Origin: Mycolicibacterium bacteremicum
GTDB lineage: Bacteria; Actinomycetota; Actinomycetes; Mycobacteriales; Mycobacteriaceae
Assembly (NCBI RefSeq): GCF_943913955.1
Contig: NZ_CALUAE010000019.1
Location: forward strand, 1 to 64,000
DNA: 64,000 nucleotides
Direction of reading: 5' to 3'
Below are positions 19,937-27,875 of this stretch, in pieces. A model generated the notes under the pieces. That model saw only the letters and a list, made by a program, of their open reading frames with translations. It did no database searches and was not told the origin of the DNA. A program made the translations under genes and the position numbers. How positions within the stretch are numbered: the stretch's first letter is position 1; each line of letters starts with the position of its first letter.

Positions 19937-20338
19937 TCACTGCGAGCTGTCGGGAAACGAGTGGTGCTCGTGCACGATCTGCCACGCCTCGCCGTCTCTG
20001 CGCAGACCCATGGTCAGGCGCAGCCGGTTGTCCGGATTCTCGGCGAACTCCCTGTCCCCGCCGCAGCGCAGCAAGCCGAAGGCGAAGGCGACATCCGCGC
20101 CGGCTTCGACATCGAGTTCCACGAGCTCGAAGGTCGCTCCACTGCGGATGAATTCGAAGAACGGGGGCCAGCTGTCGCGATACTGCTGCAGACCCCGGAT
20201 GCCCCCGTAGGGCGGGGGGACGTCGAACATCACGATGTCCTGGGCATGCGCGGCGGTGACGCCGTCGAGGTCACATGCCCGGATCGCGTCGACCCACCGG
20301 GTGATCACGGTCCGGATATCGGCTTCTGCGGTCATCAT
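19937..20338 (-). CDS. SnoaL/NTF2-like family protein
   Basis: A 133-residue cone-fold protein of the SnoaL/DUF4440 group: VITRWVDAIRACDLDGVTAAHAQDIVMFDVPPP, then GLQQYRDSWPPFFEFI, and the C-terminal WQIVHEHHSFP. Such proteins include ketosteroid isomerase-like enzymes and small-molecule binding proteins. The activity here is unknown. AGGA precedes the tandem ATG start; the second ATG would shorten it by one residue. It stands alone. Confidence 0.78.
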   Translation of the reverse strand: MMTAEADIRTVITRWVDAIRACDLDGVTAAHAQDIVMFDVPPPYGGIRGLQQYRDSWPPFFEFIRSGATFELVELDVEAGADVAFAFGLLRCGGDREFAENPDNRLRLTMGLRRDGEAWQIVHEHHSFPDSSQ

Positions 20339-20391
20339 TGGGTCCTTTCGTCACCAGTACCGACCCGATTCGGTGCCGAAAGTCATCGCGC

Positions 20392-20883
20392 TCAGGGCAT
20401 GGGGAAGGCCGCGGCCGGGATCAGCACGTTGCCCCGGCACGGACCGCTGAGGATGTCGGTGTACCAGCTGCCCTGCAGCGAACCGTCGGGCTGCGGTGTG
20501 TAGGTGACCCAGGACTGCGCCGGGCTGTACACCCTCGGCACGCCGTCCCCGCGGAAGCACTCCCACTGCCAGTTGTAGCTGAACGTCCACTTGCCGCCGC
20601 TCCACGTGTAGCGCTGCGGTTGCGGGATGGTGGGATTGGACGGTGCCGGACCGTCGACGACGGTGGCCACACATGCGGTGCCGCAGGCGGTGGTGAACGT
20701 GTACAGCGCCGTCAGATCACCCTCGGGTTGGCGCGCGGCGATGCTGGTGCCGTTCTTCTGCGACGCATAGCTGACGACCTGATAGCGCCCGTTCAACTGG
20801 GTGGCGGCGCCGGCCGAGGGTGCCGGAACGAGACCGGCCGCCAGGAGGGCGGCCAGCGCGGCGCAGAGTCGACGGACCAACAT
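20392..20883 (-). CDS. Secreted mycobacterial hypothetical protein
   Basis: A 163-residue protein with a signal peptide (MLVRRLCAALAALLAAGLVP, cleavage near AGA). The mature part carries four cysteines in TTACGTACVATVV, NWQWECFRG and SGPCRGNV, probably making two disulfides, and many aromatic residues (YTWSGGKWTFSYNWQWECF). Short secreted proteins of this type are widespread in mycobacteria without known function. GGGAAAGGG precedes the ATG. Confidence 0.78.
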   Translation of the reverse strand: MLVRRLCAALAALLAAGLVPAPSAGAATQLNGRYQVVSYASQKNGTSIAARQPEGDLTALYTFTTACGTACVATVVDGPAPSNPTIPQPQRYTWSGGKWTFSYNWQWECFRGDGVPRVYSPAQSWVTYTPQPDGSLQGSWYTDILSGPCRGNVLIPAAAFPMP

Positions 20884-20947
20884 CCCTTTCCCTATTCAGT
20901 CGCGGAATCAGCTGTACCCAACCGTAACTGCGGGTTCTGACAAAAAT

Positions 20948-20965
20948 GCGGATCGTCATATCCGC
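20948..20965. promoter_or_regulatory. Dyad in the intergenic region before the secreted protein gene
   Basis: GCGGAT-cgtcat-ATCCGC is a 6+6 dyad in the 122-base gap between the secreted protein gene and the NUDIX gene. It could be an operator or a short terminator hairpin after the NUDIX gene. Confidence 0.3.
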
Positions 20966-21005
20966 TGCGTCAATTAGAGACCACATTGTGACGCACGTGC
21001 GGGTT

Positions 21006-21545
21006 TCAGTCCCGTTCGGACAGCAGCACCATGGCCCATGCCGCAATGGTCTGCGCGTCGGTGATCTCACCGGCGCGGATCATCTGCTCGATCTGCGCGG
21101 CCGTGAACCATTCGCTGTGCATGTCCTGCTCCTCGTGCTCACGCTCGTGGGCACCCTCGTCCAGGCCGGTCGCCAGGAACACCCAGCCGCGCTGGCTGCT
21201 CATCCCCGGCGCCACGTCCAGCATGCCGAGCCGCACCATCGACTCGGCCCGCAGTCCGGTTTCCTCACGCAGCTCGCGGGCGGCCAGTTCCTCGGGTGCC
21301 AGATCGGCCAGATCCGGCGCGGTGCCCTGCGGGAACTCCCAGCGCCGCAAGCCGATCGGGTAGCGGTACTGCTCGACGAGATGGAACCGGTCGCCGTCGC
21401 GGGCGATCACCAGGGCGTAGGTGGGTTTGTCGATGACCCCGTAGATTCCCTCGCTGCCGTCGGGTCGGCGGATCGCGTCCTCGCGCACCGTCATCCAGTT
21501 GTTGCGGTACACCTCACGGCTGGACAGCCGTTCGATCCGGGCCAT
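21006..21545 (-). CDS. NUDIX hydrolase (ADP-ribose pyrophosphatase-like)
   Basis: A 179-residue NUDIX protein. The catalytic helix EELAARELREETGL has the REUxEExGU core, preceded by GLRRWEFPQGTAPDL. The VIARDGDRFHLVEQYRYPIG start is typical of ADP-sugar pyrophosphatases. It probably hydrolyses ADP-ribose or a related nucleotide sugar. TACTCT (21557-21552) lies 6 nt before the ATG, so a leaderless message is likely. This -10 overlaps that of the divergent fadD36. Confidence 0.88.
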   Translation of the reverse strand: MARIERLSSREVYRNNWMTVREDAIRRPDGSEGIYGVIDKPTYALVIARDGDRFHLVEQYRYPIGLRRWEFPQGTAPDLADLAPEELAARELREETGLRAESMVRLGMLDVAPGMSSQRGWVFLATGLDEGAHEREHEEQDMHSEWFTAAQIEQMIRAGEITDAQTIAAWAMVLLSERD

Positions 21546-21551
21546 GGGCCA

Positions 21552-21561
21552 AGAGTAGCCT
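21552..21561. promoter_or_regulatory. Overlapping divergent -10 boxes (NUDIX / fadD36)
   Basis: AGAGTAGCCT contains TACTCT on the minus strand and TAGCCT on the plus strand, sharing the central TA. They lie 6 and 7 nt before the respective start codons. The whole gap between the genes is 23 bases. Confidence 0.5.
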
Positions 21562-21568
21562 CACCAGA

Positions 21569-22969
21569 GTGTTGCTGACCTCGCTGGACCCGGCCGCGGT
21601 CGCCGCCGGGCACGACCTGTCCGACGCCGTGCGCATCGACGGGGTGACGCTGAGCCGCAGCGACCTGGTGGGCGCGGGCACCTCCGTTGCCGAGCGGGTG
21701 GCCCGGGCACAGCGGGTCGCCATCCTGGCGACGCCGAGCGCCACCACCGTGCTGGCGGTCACCGGCTGTCTGATCGCCGGCGTCCCGTTCGTCCCGGTGC
21801 CGCCCGATGTCGGTGCGACCGAACGCGCGCATCTGATCTCCGATTCCGGCGCGCAGGCGTGGCTGGGGGAGCTGCCCGCCGAAACCGAAGGGCTGCCGCA
21901 CATCCCGGTGCGGATGCACGCCCGGTCCTGGCACCGCTACGCCGAGCCGGCCCCGGACTCGACGGCCATCATCATGTACACCTCCGGGACCACCGGACTG
22001 CCCAAGGGGGTGAAGATCACCCGGCGGGCCATCGCGGCGGACATCGACGCACTTGCCCAGGCCTGGCAGTGGACGGCCGAGGACACCCTGGTGCACGGGT
22101 TGCCGCTGTTTCACGTGCACGGTCTGGTGCTGGGTCTGCTGGGCTCGTTGCGGATCGGAAACCGGTTCGTGCACACCGGAAAACCGTCGCCGGCCGGATA
22201 TGCCGAGGCCGGTGGTTCGCTGTACTTCGGGGTGCCGACGGTGTGGTCGCGCATCGCCGCCGACGAGGAGGCCGCGCGAGCGCTGGCCGGGGCGCGGCTG
22301 CTGGTGTCGGGCAGCGCGGCACTGCCGGTGCCGGTGTTCGACGCCCTCGTCCGCCTGACCGGGCATGCGCCGGTGGAGCGGTACGGCAGCACCGAATCGC
22401 TGATCACCCTGAGCACCCGGGCCGACGGTGAGCGTCGTCCCGGCTGGGTGGGGTTACCGCTGGACGGTGTGCAGACCCGCCTGGTGGACGAGGGCGGAGC
22501 GCTCGTGCCGCATGACGGCGAGACGATCGGTCAGCTGCAGATCAAGGGCCCCACCGTGTTCACCGGTTACCTGAACCGTTCGGACGCCACCGCCGAGGCC
22601 TTCGACCCGGAGGGCTGGTTCCGCACCGGTGATGTCGCGGTGATCGACGCCGACGGGATGCATCGCATCGTCGGGCGCGAGTCGGTGGACCTGATCAAAT
22701 CGGGTGGGTACCGGATCGGCGCCGGTGAGATTGAGACCGTCCTGCTCGGGTACCCGGGCGTGGACGAGGTGGCGGTCGTCGGGGTGCCGGACGCCGATCT
22801 GGGACAGCGCATCGTCGCCTTCGTCGTCGGGGATGTCGAACCGGCGCGAGTCATCGACTTTGTCGCCGAACAGCTTTCGGTGCACAAGCGGCCGCGCGAG
22901 GTGCGCATCGTGGCGAGCCTGCCGCGTAATGCGATGGGCAAGGTGCTCAAGAAGGAGCTGGCAAAGTGA
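21569..22969 (+). CDS. fadD36: Acyl-CoA synthetase FadD36
   Basis: A 466-residue ANL-family adenylating enzyme that activates a carboxylic acid as acyl-AMP, then acyl-CoA. Motifs include IIMYTSGTTGLPKGV (P-loop), VERYGSTE, GWFRTGDVA and the C-terminal lysine motif LPRNAMGKVLKKEL. It is shorter than most FadD proteins and matches Rv1193 in position and length. The start is a GTG 7 nt after the -10 TAGCCT. Its stop opens a 77-bp micro-ORF linker that ends on the start of the VOC gene. Confidence 0.92.
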   Translation: MLLTSLDPAAVAAGHDLSDAVRIDGVTLSRSDLVGAGTSVAERVARAQRVAILATPSATTVLAVTGCLIAGVPFVPVPPDVGATERAHLISDSGAQAWLGELPAETEGLPHIPVRMHARSWHRYAEPAPDSTAIIMYTSGTTGLPKGVKITRRAIAADIDALAQAWQWTAEDTLVHGLPLFHVHGLVLGLLGSLRIGNRFVHTGKPSPAGYAEAGGSLYFGVPTVWSRIAADEEAARALAGARLLVSGSAALPVPVFDALVRLTGHAPVERYGSTESLITLSTRADGERRPGWVGLPLDGVQTRLVDEGGALVPHDGETIGQLQIKGPTVFTGYLNRSDATAEAFDPEGWFRTGDVAVIDADGMHRIVGRESVDLIKSGGYRIGAGEIETVLLGYPGVDEVAVVGVPDADLGQRIVAFVVGDVEPARVIDFVAEQLSVHKRPREVRIVASLPRNAMGKVLKKELAK

Positions 22970-23046
22970 GCGGGGAGACGGGCGTGAGTGAGGATCGCAG
23001 CGAGGGACGAGCGAGGGCCGGAGCGCACGCGGGAGTCGACCAGTGA
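22966..23046 (+). repeat. MIRU-like 77-bp linker with 26-residue micro-ORF
   Basis: A GTG at 22966 overlaps the fadD36 stop (GTGA). The frame runs 26 codons (middle part GVSEDRSEGRARAGAHA) to a TGA at 23044-23046 that overlaps the VOC start (GTGA). The repeat period from start to start is 77 bp. GGGAG lies 8 nt before the VOC GTG. Size and architecture match mycobacterial interspersed repetitive units, which insert at such stop-start overlaps. Whether the peptide is made is unknown. Confidence 0.6.
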
Positions 23047-23381
23047 GTTTAAGTCTGAGCCAGATCGCTGTCGACGCCCGGGACCCGGAAGCCCTGGCCA
23101 GGTGGTGGTCGGAAGTCCTGGGCTGGCCGCTGCGCGTCGACTCCGACGGTGACGCCTTCCTGACCCCGCCGGCCGGCGAGGGTGCCGAACTGCTGTTCCT
23201 GGGCGTCCCCGAGGGCAAGACCGTCAAGAACCGTCTACACCTCGACTTCACCCCGGATGACCAGCAGGCCGAGGTCGACCGGGTGTTAGCGCTGGGGGGC
23301 ACCCGCGTCGACATCGGGCAGGGCGAGCAGAGTTGGGTCGTGCTGGCCGACCCGGAGGGCAACGAGTTCTGCATCCTCTGA
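23043..23381 (+). CDS. VOC/glyoxalase-like protein
   Basis: A 112-residue single-domain vicinal-oxygen-chelate protein: LSQIAVDARDPEALARWWSEVLGW, NRLHLDFTPDDQQAEVDRVLALG and the C-terminal VVLADPEGNEFCIL. The fold family is clear; the substrate is not, and such small proteins include bleomycin-binding and glyoxalase-like members. It is probably translated by coupling from fadD36 through the micro-ORF linker. A long palindrome follows its stop. Confidence 0.85.
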   Translation: MSLSLSQIAVDARDPEALARWWSEVLGWPLRVDSDGDAFLTPPAGEGAELLFLGVPEGKTVKNRLHLDFTPDDQQAEVDRVLALGGTRVDIGQGEQSWVVLADPEGNEFCIL

Positions 23382-23390
23382 CGTACCCGC

Positions 23391-23447
23391 CGAACGTCGG
23401 CTTGTGTGCCAAAAATCGCGCTGTGGACGCACACAAGCCAACGTTCG
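23391..23447. terminator. Long inverted repeat between VOC gene and dapD
   Basis: Arms of 19 nt (23391-23409 and 23429-23447), core GGCTTGTGTGC/GCACACAAGCC, pair with one mismatch around a 19-nt loop. It fills the gap between two convergent genes, so a bidirectional terminator is the likely role. No T-tract. Confidence 0.55.
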
Positions 23448-23455
23448 CGACGACC

Positions 23456-24400
23456 TCAGTTGGCGTGCAGCGCCTCGTTGAGCGTGATGCCGGTGCCGTC
23501 GCGCTTGACGACCTCGACCGCGCCGGACACCGAGTTGCGGCGGAACAGCAGGTTGCTGGACCCGGACAGCTCCTTGGCCTTCACCGTCTTGCCGTCAGCG
23601 GTGGTGACCTTGGTGCCACCGGTGACGTACAGGCCGGCCTCGACGACGCAGTCGTCGCCGAGTGAGATGCCCACGCCGGCGTTGGCGCCCAGCAGGCAGC
23701 GCTTGCCGATCGAGATGACCTCGGTGCCGCCACCGGACAGCGTGCCCATGATCGAGGCGCCGCCGCCGATATCGGACCCGTCGTCGACCACGACGCCGGC
23801 CGAGATACGGCCCTCGACCATCGAGTTGCCCAGCGTGCCCGCGTTGAAGTTGACGAAGCCCTCGTGCATGACGGTGGTGCCGGTGGCCAGGTGGGCACCC
23901 AGGCGGACACGGTCGGCGTCGGCGATACGCACCCCGGTGGGCAGTACGTAGTCGACCATCCGCGGGAACTTGTCCACCCCGTACACCGCGACGGCACCGC
24001 GGCTGCGCAGCTTGGCGCGCACCAGTTCGAAGCCCTCGACCGCGGCCGGGCCGAAGTTGGTCCACACCACGTTGGCCAGCAGGCCGAAGATGCCGTCGAG
24101 GTTGGCCTCGTGGGGCTTGGTCAGCCGGTGGCTGAGCAGGTGCAACCGGAGGTAGGCGTCATAGGTGTCTACGGGCTTGTCGTCGAGCGAGGCGATGCTG
24201 GTACGCACGGCCACGACCTCCACGTCACGATCGGCGTCGGGGCCGGTCAGCGCGGTGAGCGCGTCGGTCAGCTCGGCCACCGACAGACGCACGGTGCCGG
24301 TGCTTCCGTCGCCGGTCAGTTCGGGGTTGGGAAACCAGGTGTCCAGGACGGTTCCGTCGGCGGCGATGGTGGCCAGGCCGACGCCAGATGCGGCAGTCAC
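23456..24400 (-). CDS. dapD: Tetrahydrodipicolinate N-succinyltransferase
   Basis: A 314-residue enzyme that transfers succinyl from succinyl-CoA to tetrahydrodipicolinate, opening the succinylase branch to meso-diaminopimelate and lysine. The C-terminal half is a left-handed beta-helix of hexapeptide repeats (RVRLGAHLATGTTVMHEGFV, GISLGDDCVVEAG). The length matches actinobacterial DapD (317 in Rv1201c). The start is GTG, with TAACGT (24414-24409) 8 nt upstream. It diverges from dapE across 34 bases. Confidence 0.96.
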   Translation of the reverse strand: MTAASGVGLATIAADGTVLDTWFPNPELTGDGSTGTVRLSVAELTDALTALTGPDADRDVEVVAVRTSIASLDDKPVDTYDAYLRLHLLSHRLTKPHEANLDGIFGLLANVVWTNFGPAAVEGFELVRAKLRSRGAVAVYGVDKFPRMVDYVLPTGVRIADADRVRLGAHLATGTTVMHEGFVNFNAGTLGNSMVEGRISAGVVVDDGSDIGGGASIMGTLSGGGTEVISIGKRCLLGANAGVGISLGDDCVVEAGLYVTGGTKVTTADGKTVKAKELSGSSNLLFRRNSVSGAVEVVKRDGTGITLNEALHAN

Positions 24401-24408
24401 GTCGGCCT

Positions 24409-24426
24409 ACGTTACTGGACTAGCCT
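24409..24426. promoter_or_regulatory. Divergent leaderless promoters of dapD and dapE
   Basis: The minus-strand -10 TAACGT (24414-24409) serves dapD and the plus-strand -10 TAGCCT (24421-24426) serves dapE. Each lies 8 nt from its start codon. The two genes of one pathway are thus read from a 34-base bidirectional region. Confidence 0.5.
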
Positions 24427-24434
24427 CGACGGGC

Positions 24435-25502
24435 ATGGGGCTAGACCTGCGCGCCGATCCGATCGCACTGACCGCCGCACTGGTGGACATCCCCAGCGAA
24501 TCGCGCCACGAGCAGCGCATCGCCGACGAGATCGAGGCCGCGCTGCGGAAGCAGGCCCCGCACTTCGAGGTCATCCGCTCCGGCGATGCGGTACTGGCCC
24601 GCACCAACCTGGGCCGCGGATCACGGGTGCTGCTGGCCGGGCACACCGACACCGTGCCCGCCGCCGACAATGTGCCCAGCCGGCGCGAGGGTGACCTGAT
24701 GTACGGCTGCGGCACCTCGGACATGAAATCGGGCGACGCGGTGTTCCTGCACCTGGCCGCGACCATCGCCGAGCCCGCCCACGATCTGACCCTGGTGATG
24801 TACGACTGCGAGGAGATCGAGTCCAGCGCCAACGGGTTGGGTCGCATCGAGCGCGAACTGCCCGACTGGCTTTCGGCCGATGTCGCGATCCTGGGTGAGC
24901 CGTCCGGCGGTTTCATCGAGGCGGGCTGTCAGGGCACCATCCGGATCGTGGTCAGCGCGACGGGCACCAGGGCGCACTCGGCGCGATCATGGTTGGGCGA
25001 CAACGCCATTCACAAGCTCGGTCCCGTGCTCGACAGGCTGTCCGGGTACCAGGCCCGCAGTGTGGACATCGACGGCTGCGTGTACCGCGAGGGATTGTCG
25101 GCGGTGCGCATCGACGGCGGTATCGCCGGCAATGTCATCCCGGACGCGGCATCGGTGACCATCAACTTCCGGTTCGCCCCCGACCGCAGCGTCGAGCAGG
25201 CGGTAGCCCACGTGCACGAGGTGCTCGACGGCCTCGACGTGACCTGCGAGACCACCGACGCGGCCGCCGGAGCGCTGCCGGGGCTGGCCAATCCCGCCGC
25301 GGCTGCCCTGGTCGCCGCGGCCGGGGGCCAGGTGCGCGCCAAGTACGGCTGGACCGACGTGTCCCGCTTCGCCGCCCTCGGCATCGCCGCGGTGAACTAC
25401 GGTCCGGGTGACCCGAATCTGGCGCACAAGGTCGACGAGCACGTCGAGGTCGGCGCCATCACCGCGACCACCGAGACCTTGCGGGCATATTTAACCGCTT
25501 GA
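24435..25502 (+). CDS. dapE: Succinyl-diaminopimelate desuccinylase
   Basis: A 355-residue M20-family zinc metallopeptidase that removes succinate from N-succinyl-L,L-diaminopimelate. Metal ligands are seen in LLAGHTDTVP, GCGTSDMKSGDA, YDCEEIE and the C-terminal NLAHKVDEHV. GNVIPDAASVTINFRFAPD belongs to the dimerisation lid. ATG 24435 is chosen by family length (354 in Rv1202) and by TAGCCT 8 nt upstream. With dapC and dapD it covers most of the succinylase branch. Confidence 0.95.
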   Translation: MGLDLRADPIALTAALVDIPSESRHEQRIADEIEAALRKQAPHFEVIRSGDAVLARTNLGRGSRVLLAGHTDTVPAADNVPSRREGDLMYGCGTSDMKSGDAVFLHLAATIAEPAHDLTLVMYDCEEIESSANGLGRIERELPDWLSADVAILGEPSGGFIEAGCQGTIRIVVSATGTRAHSARSWLGDNAIHKLGPVLDRLSGYQARSVDIDGCVYREGLSAVRIDGGIAGNVIPDAASVTINFRFAPDRSVEQAVAHVHEVLDGLDVTCETTDAAAGALPGLANPAAAALVAAAGGQVRAKYGWTDVSRFAALGIAAVNYGPGDPNLAHKVDEHVEVGAITATTETLRAYLTA

Positions 25503-25511
25503 CCCGATCGC

Positions 25512-25554
25512 TAACATGGTTTCCGTGCTGGGAATCGACGACATCTCCGGGTAA
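25512..25554 (+). promoter_or_regulatory. Leader promoter and leader-peptide ORF before ABC-F gene
   Basis: TAACAT (25512-25517) is a -10 box 7 nt before GTG 25525, which opens a 9-codon ORF reading MLGIDDISG and ending at TAA 25552-25554. An in-frame ATG at 25516 would add three residues. Immediately after, GGGT-aag-ACCC (25549-25559) can fold over the stop codon. ABC-F resistance genes are often controlled by ribosome stalling on such leaders. Confidence 0.5.
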
Positions 25555-25613
25555 GACCCCGAGATCTCTGCTGTCGTCATCCACCCTCGTCGTTTCTTCT
25601 GGGGAGTTCCCGC

Positions 25614-27203
25614 ATGTCTATTGTCTGTTCCCATCTTTCGTTCAGTTGGCCCGATGACACCGAGGTCTTCGCGGACCTGTCGTGTTCGTTCCCGCGCGGC
25701 CGCACCGGTCTGGTGGCGCCCAACGGGGCCGGTAAGAGCACCCTGCTGCGGCTGATCGCCGGCGACCTGACCCCGACGGCGGGCACCGTGTCGGTCGACG
25801 GCGTCCTGGGCTACCTGCCGCAGAATCTGCCGTTCTTGGCCCGGCACACGGTGTCCGACGTGCTGGGGGTGACGCCGGTGGTGGCGGCCCTCGATGCGCT
25901 GGCCGCCGGGGATGCCGGCGAGGAAGTGTTCGCCGCGATCGGCGACGACTGGGACATCCAGGAGCGGTCCCGTGCCCAGCTGGACCGGCTGGGCCTGCAA
26001 GATCTGGAATTGGACCGTCCGCTCTCGACGCTGTCGGGTGGGCAGGTGGTCTCGCTCGGCCTGACCGCGCAGCTGCTGCGCAAGCCCGATGTGCTGCTGC
26101 TCGACGAGCCCACCAACAACCTGGATGCCGATGCGCGGCAACGGCTTTACCAGATCATCGATGATTTCGGCGGCTGTCTGCTGGTGGTGAGTCACGACCG
26201 GGTGTTGCTGGACCGGATGGACGGCATCGCCGAACTGCGGGCCGGCGAGGTGTCCCTCTTCGGCGGCGGATTCACCGACTACCAGGCTGCGGTACAGGCG
26301 GCACAGGTGCTGGCCGAGAGCAACATCCGCAATGCCGAGCAGGAACTCAAACGGCACAGGCAGCAGATGCAGCAGGCGCGTGAACGCGCCGACAAGCGCG
26401 CGTCGACCGCCAAGCGCAACCTCAAGGACGCGGGTCTACCGAAAATCGTTGCGGGAAAGATGAAACGGGACGCCCAGCAGTCCGCGGCCCGCGCCGATGA
26501 AGTGCACGCCCGGCGGGTCGGTGACGCCCGCGACCGGCTCGATGATGCCGAGCGGGCCCTGCGCGACGACGATCTGCTGGCGCTGGACCTGCCCGACACC
26601 GAGGTGCCGGCCGGCCGGGTCCTGTTCAGCGGGTCGGGTTTGTCGGCACGGGTTTTCGCCGATGTGGACCTGGATATCCGGGGGCCGGAGCGGATCGCGC
26701 TGACCGGTGGAAACGGGGTGGGTAAGTCGACGCTGCTGCGGATCATCGCCGGTGACCTGCAACCCGATGCCGGTGATGTGCAGCGCGGCGAGGGCCGCAT
26801 CGCATACCTGTCGCAGCGTCTCGATCTGCTCGACGAGCGGATGTCGGTGGCCGACAGCCTGGCGGCCTACGCGCCCGGTCTGTCGATCACCCGGCGCCGA
26901 CACCTGTTGGCGCAGTTCCTATTCCAGGGTGACCGCGTCGACCTGCCGATCGCGGCGCTGTCCGGCGGGGAACGGTTGCGGGCCACCCTGGCCTGTGTGC
27001 TGTTCGCCGAGCCGGCCCCGCAGCTGCTGCTGCTCGACGAGCCGACCAACAATCTCGACCTGGCCAGCGTCGCGCAGTTGGAGTCGGCGCTCAACGCTTA
27101 TCGGGGTGCCTTCGTCGTCGTCAGCCACGACCGCAGCTTCCTGGACAATATCGGGATCGGACGACGGTTGCGGCTGGCCGACGGGGTGCTGGAGAGGATT
27201 TAG
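25614..27203 (+). CDS. ABC-F family ATPase (ribosome protection type)
   Basis: A 529-residue soluble protein with two ABC domains and no membrane segment. Walker A motifs are APNGAGKST and GGNGVGKST, signatures LSGGQ and LSGGERLR, and Walker B LLLDEPTNNLD twice. The linker between the domains (about residues 240-310) is long, basic and helical, as in ABC-F translation factors and antibiotic-resistance proteins that clear drugs from the ribosome. GGGGAG precedes the ATG. The 111-base leader carries a probable regulatory peptide. Its stop overlaps the TetR gene's stop from the other strand. Confidence 0.9.
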   Translation: MSIVCSHLSFSWPDDTEVFADLSCSFPRGRTGLVAPNGAGKSTLLRLIAGDLTPTAGTVSVDGVLGYLPQNLPFLARHTVSDVLGVTPVVAALDALAAGDAGEEVFAAIGDDWDIQERSRAQLDRLGLQDLELDRPLSTLSGGQVVSLGLTAQLLRKPDVLLLDEPTNNLDADARQRLYQIIDDFGGCLLVVSHDRVLLDRMDGIAELRAGEVSLFGGGFTDYQAAVQAAQVLAESNIRNAEQELKRHRQQMQQARERADKRASTAKRNLKDAGLPKIVAGKMKRDAQQSAARADEVHARRVGDARDRLDDAERALRDDDLLALDLPDTEVPAGRVLFSGSGLSARVFADVDLDIRGPERIALTGGNGVGKSTLLRIIAGDLQPDAGDVQRGEGRIAYLSQRLDLLDERMSVADSLAAYAPGLSITRRRHLLAQFLFQGDRVDLPIAALSGGERLRATLACVLFAEPAPQLLLLDEPTNNLDLASVAQLESALNAYRGAFVVVSHDRSFLDNIGIGRRLRLADGVLERI

Positions 27204-27784
27204 CGCAGAGTCGCCTTCAGCGCATCGGCGTAGCCGGCGGGGGAGACGTCACCGAGCAGGAGCCGTTGCAGCATGTAGCCGGGGACCAGGCTGAAGTAGG
27301 CGGATCCGGCGGCCGCGGGGTCGGTGCCGGCGGGCAGCAGACCGGCCTCGGCGGCGCGCCGGGCGTACGTGACGAACAATGCCCGGATCTGGCCGTACCC
27401 GTCACCGGCCAGCCGGGCCAGGTTTTCGTCGCGCAGTGCCTCGCCCCACACCTGGACGGCCATTCGCAGCGGATCGTCATGATCGCCGGGGTCGATGGCG
27501 GCAACGACACCGTGGACGGCATCGGCGGGCGTCGGTACCGGATCGGCGAGCAGGACGCCCTGCAGTTGGGCGTGCGCGCCGGCCAGCACCCGTTCGGCGA
27601 CGGCGGCCACCAACTCGTTCTTACCGCGGAAGTAGCGGTACACCGCACCTGCAGACAGGTCGGACTCCTTCAGTACGTCCTGCATGGTGGTCGCGTGAAA
27701 GCCCTGCCGGGCGAAGCGTCGAGTGGCGGCGTCGAGTATCTGGGCGCGGCGGGCGTCGAGGTGTTCCTGCGAGACCTTCGGCAT
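27200..27784 (-). CDS. TetR-family regulator
   Basis: A 194-residue repressor. The N-terminal helix-turn-helix reads ILDAATRRFARQGFHATTMQ, then SDLSAGAVYRYFRGKNELVA; the C-terminal ligand domain is helical. TAGATT (27796-27791) lies 6 nt before the ATG. It diverges from the NAD-epimerase-like gene across a perfect CGAACGTTCG palindrome placed between the two promoters, so it probably represses both genes. Confidence 0.92.
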   Translation of the reverse strand: MPKVSQEHLDARRAQILDAATRRFARQGFHATTMQDVLKESDLSAGAVYRYFRGKNELVAAVAERVLAGAHAQLQGVLLADPVPTPADAVHGVVAAIDPGDHDDPLRMAVQVWGEALRDENLARLAGDGYGQIRALFVTYARRAAEAGLLPAGTDPAAAGSAYFSLVPGYMLQRLLLGDVSPAGYADALKATLR

Positions 27785-27790
27785 ATCAGC

Positions 27791-27842
27791 AATCTAAAGC
27801 GAACGTTCGTTCTTGACAATCGACCGGCGGCCGTCGTTAATA
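27791..27842. promoter_or_regulatory. TetR/epimerase divergent promoter with CGAACGTTCG operator
   Basis: CGAACGTTCG (27800-27809) is a perfect 10-bp palindrome. To its left is the TetR -10 (TAGATT, minus strand, 27796-27791). To its right is a sigma-A-like promoter for the epimerase gene: TTGACA (27813-27818), 18 nt, TTAATA (27837-27842). A bound dimer would block both. Confidence 0.6.
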
Positions 27843-27875
27843 GAAGGAGCATTCGTTTTTTATGAGGAGCCGAAG

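Noticed and set aside
25516..25524. ATG 25516 as the main start of the ABC-F leader peptide
   Set aside because: It overlaps the -10 box TAACAT, so a transcript from that promoter would not contain it; GTG 25525 fits the leaderless spacing.
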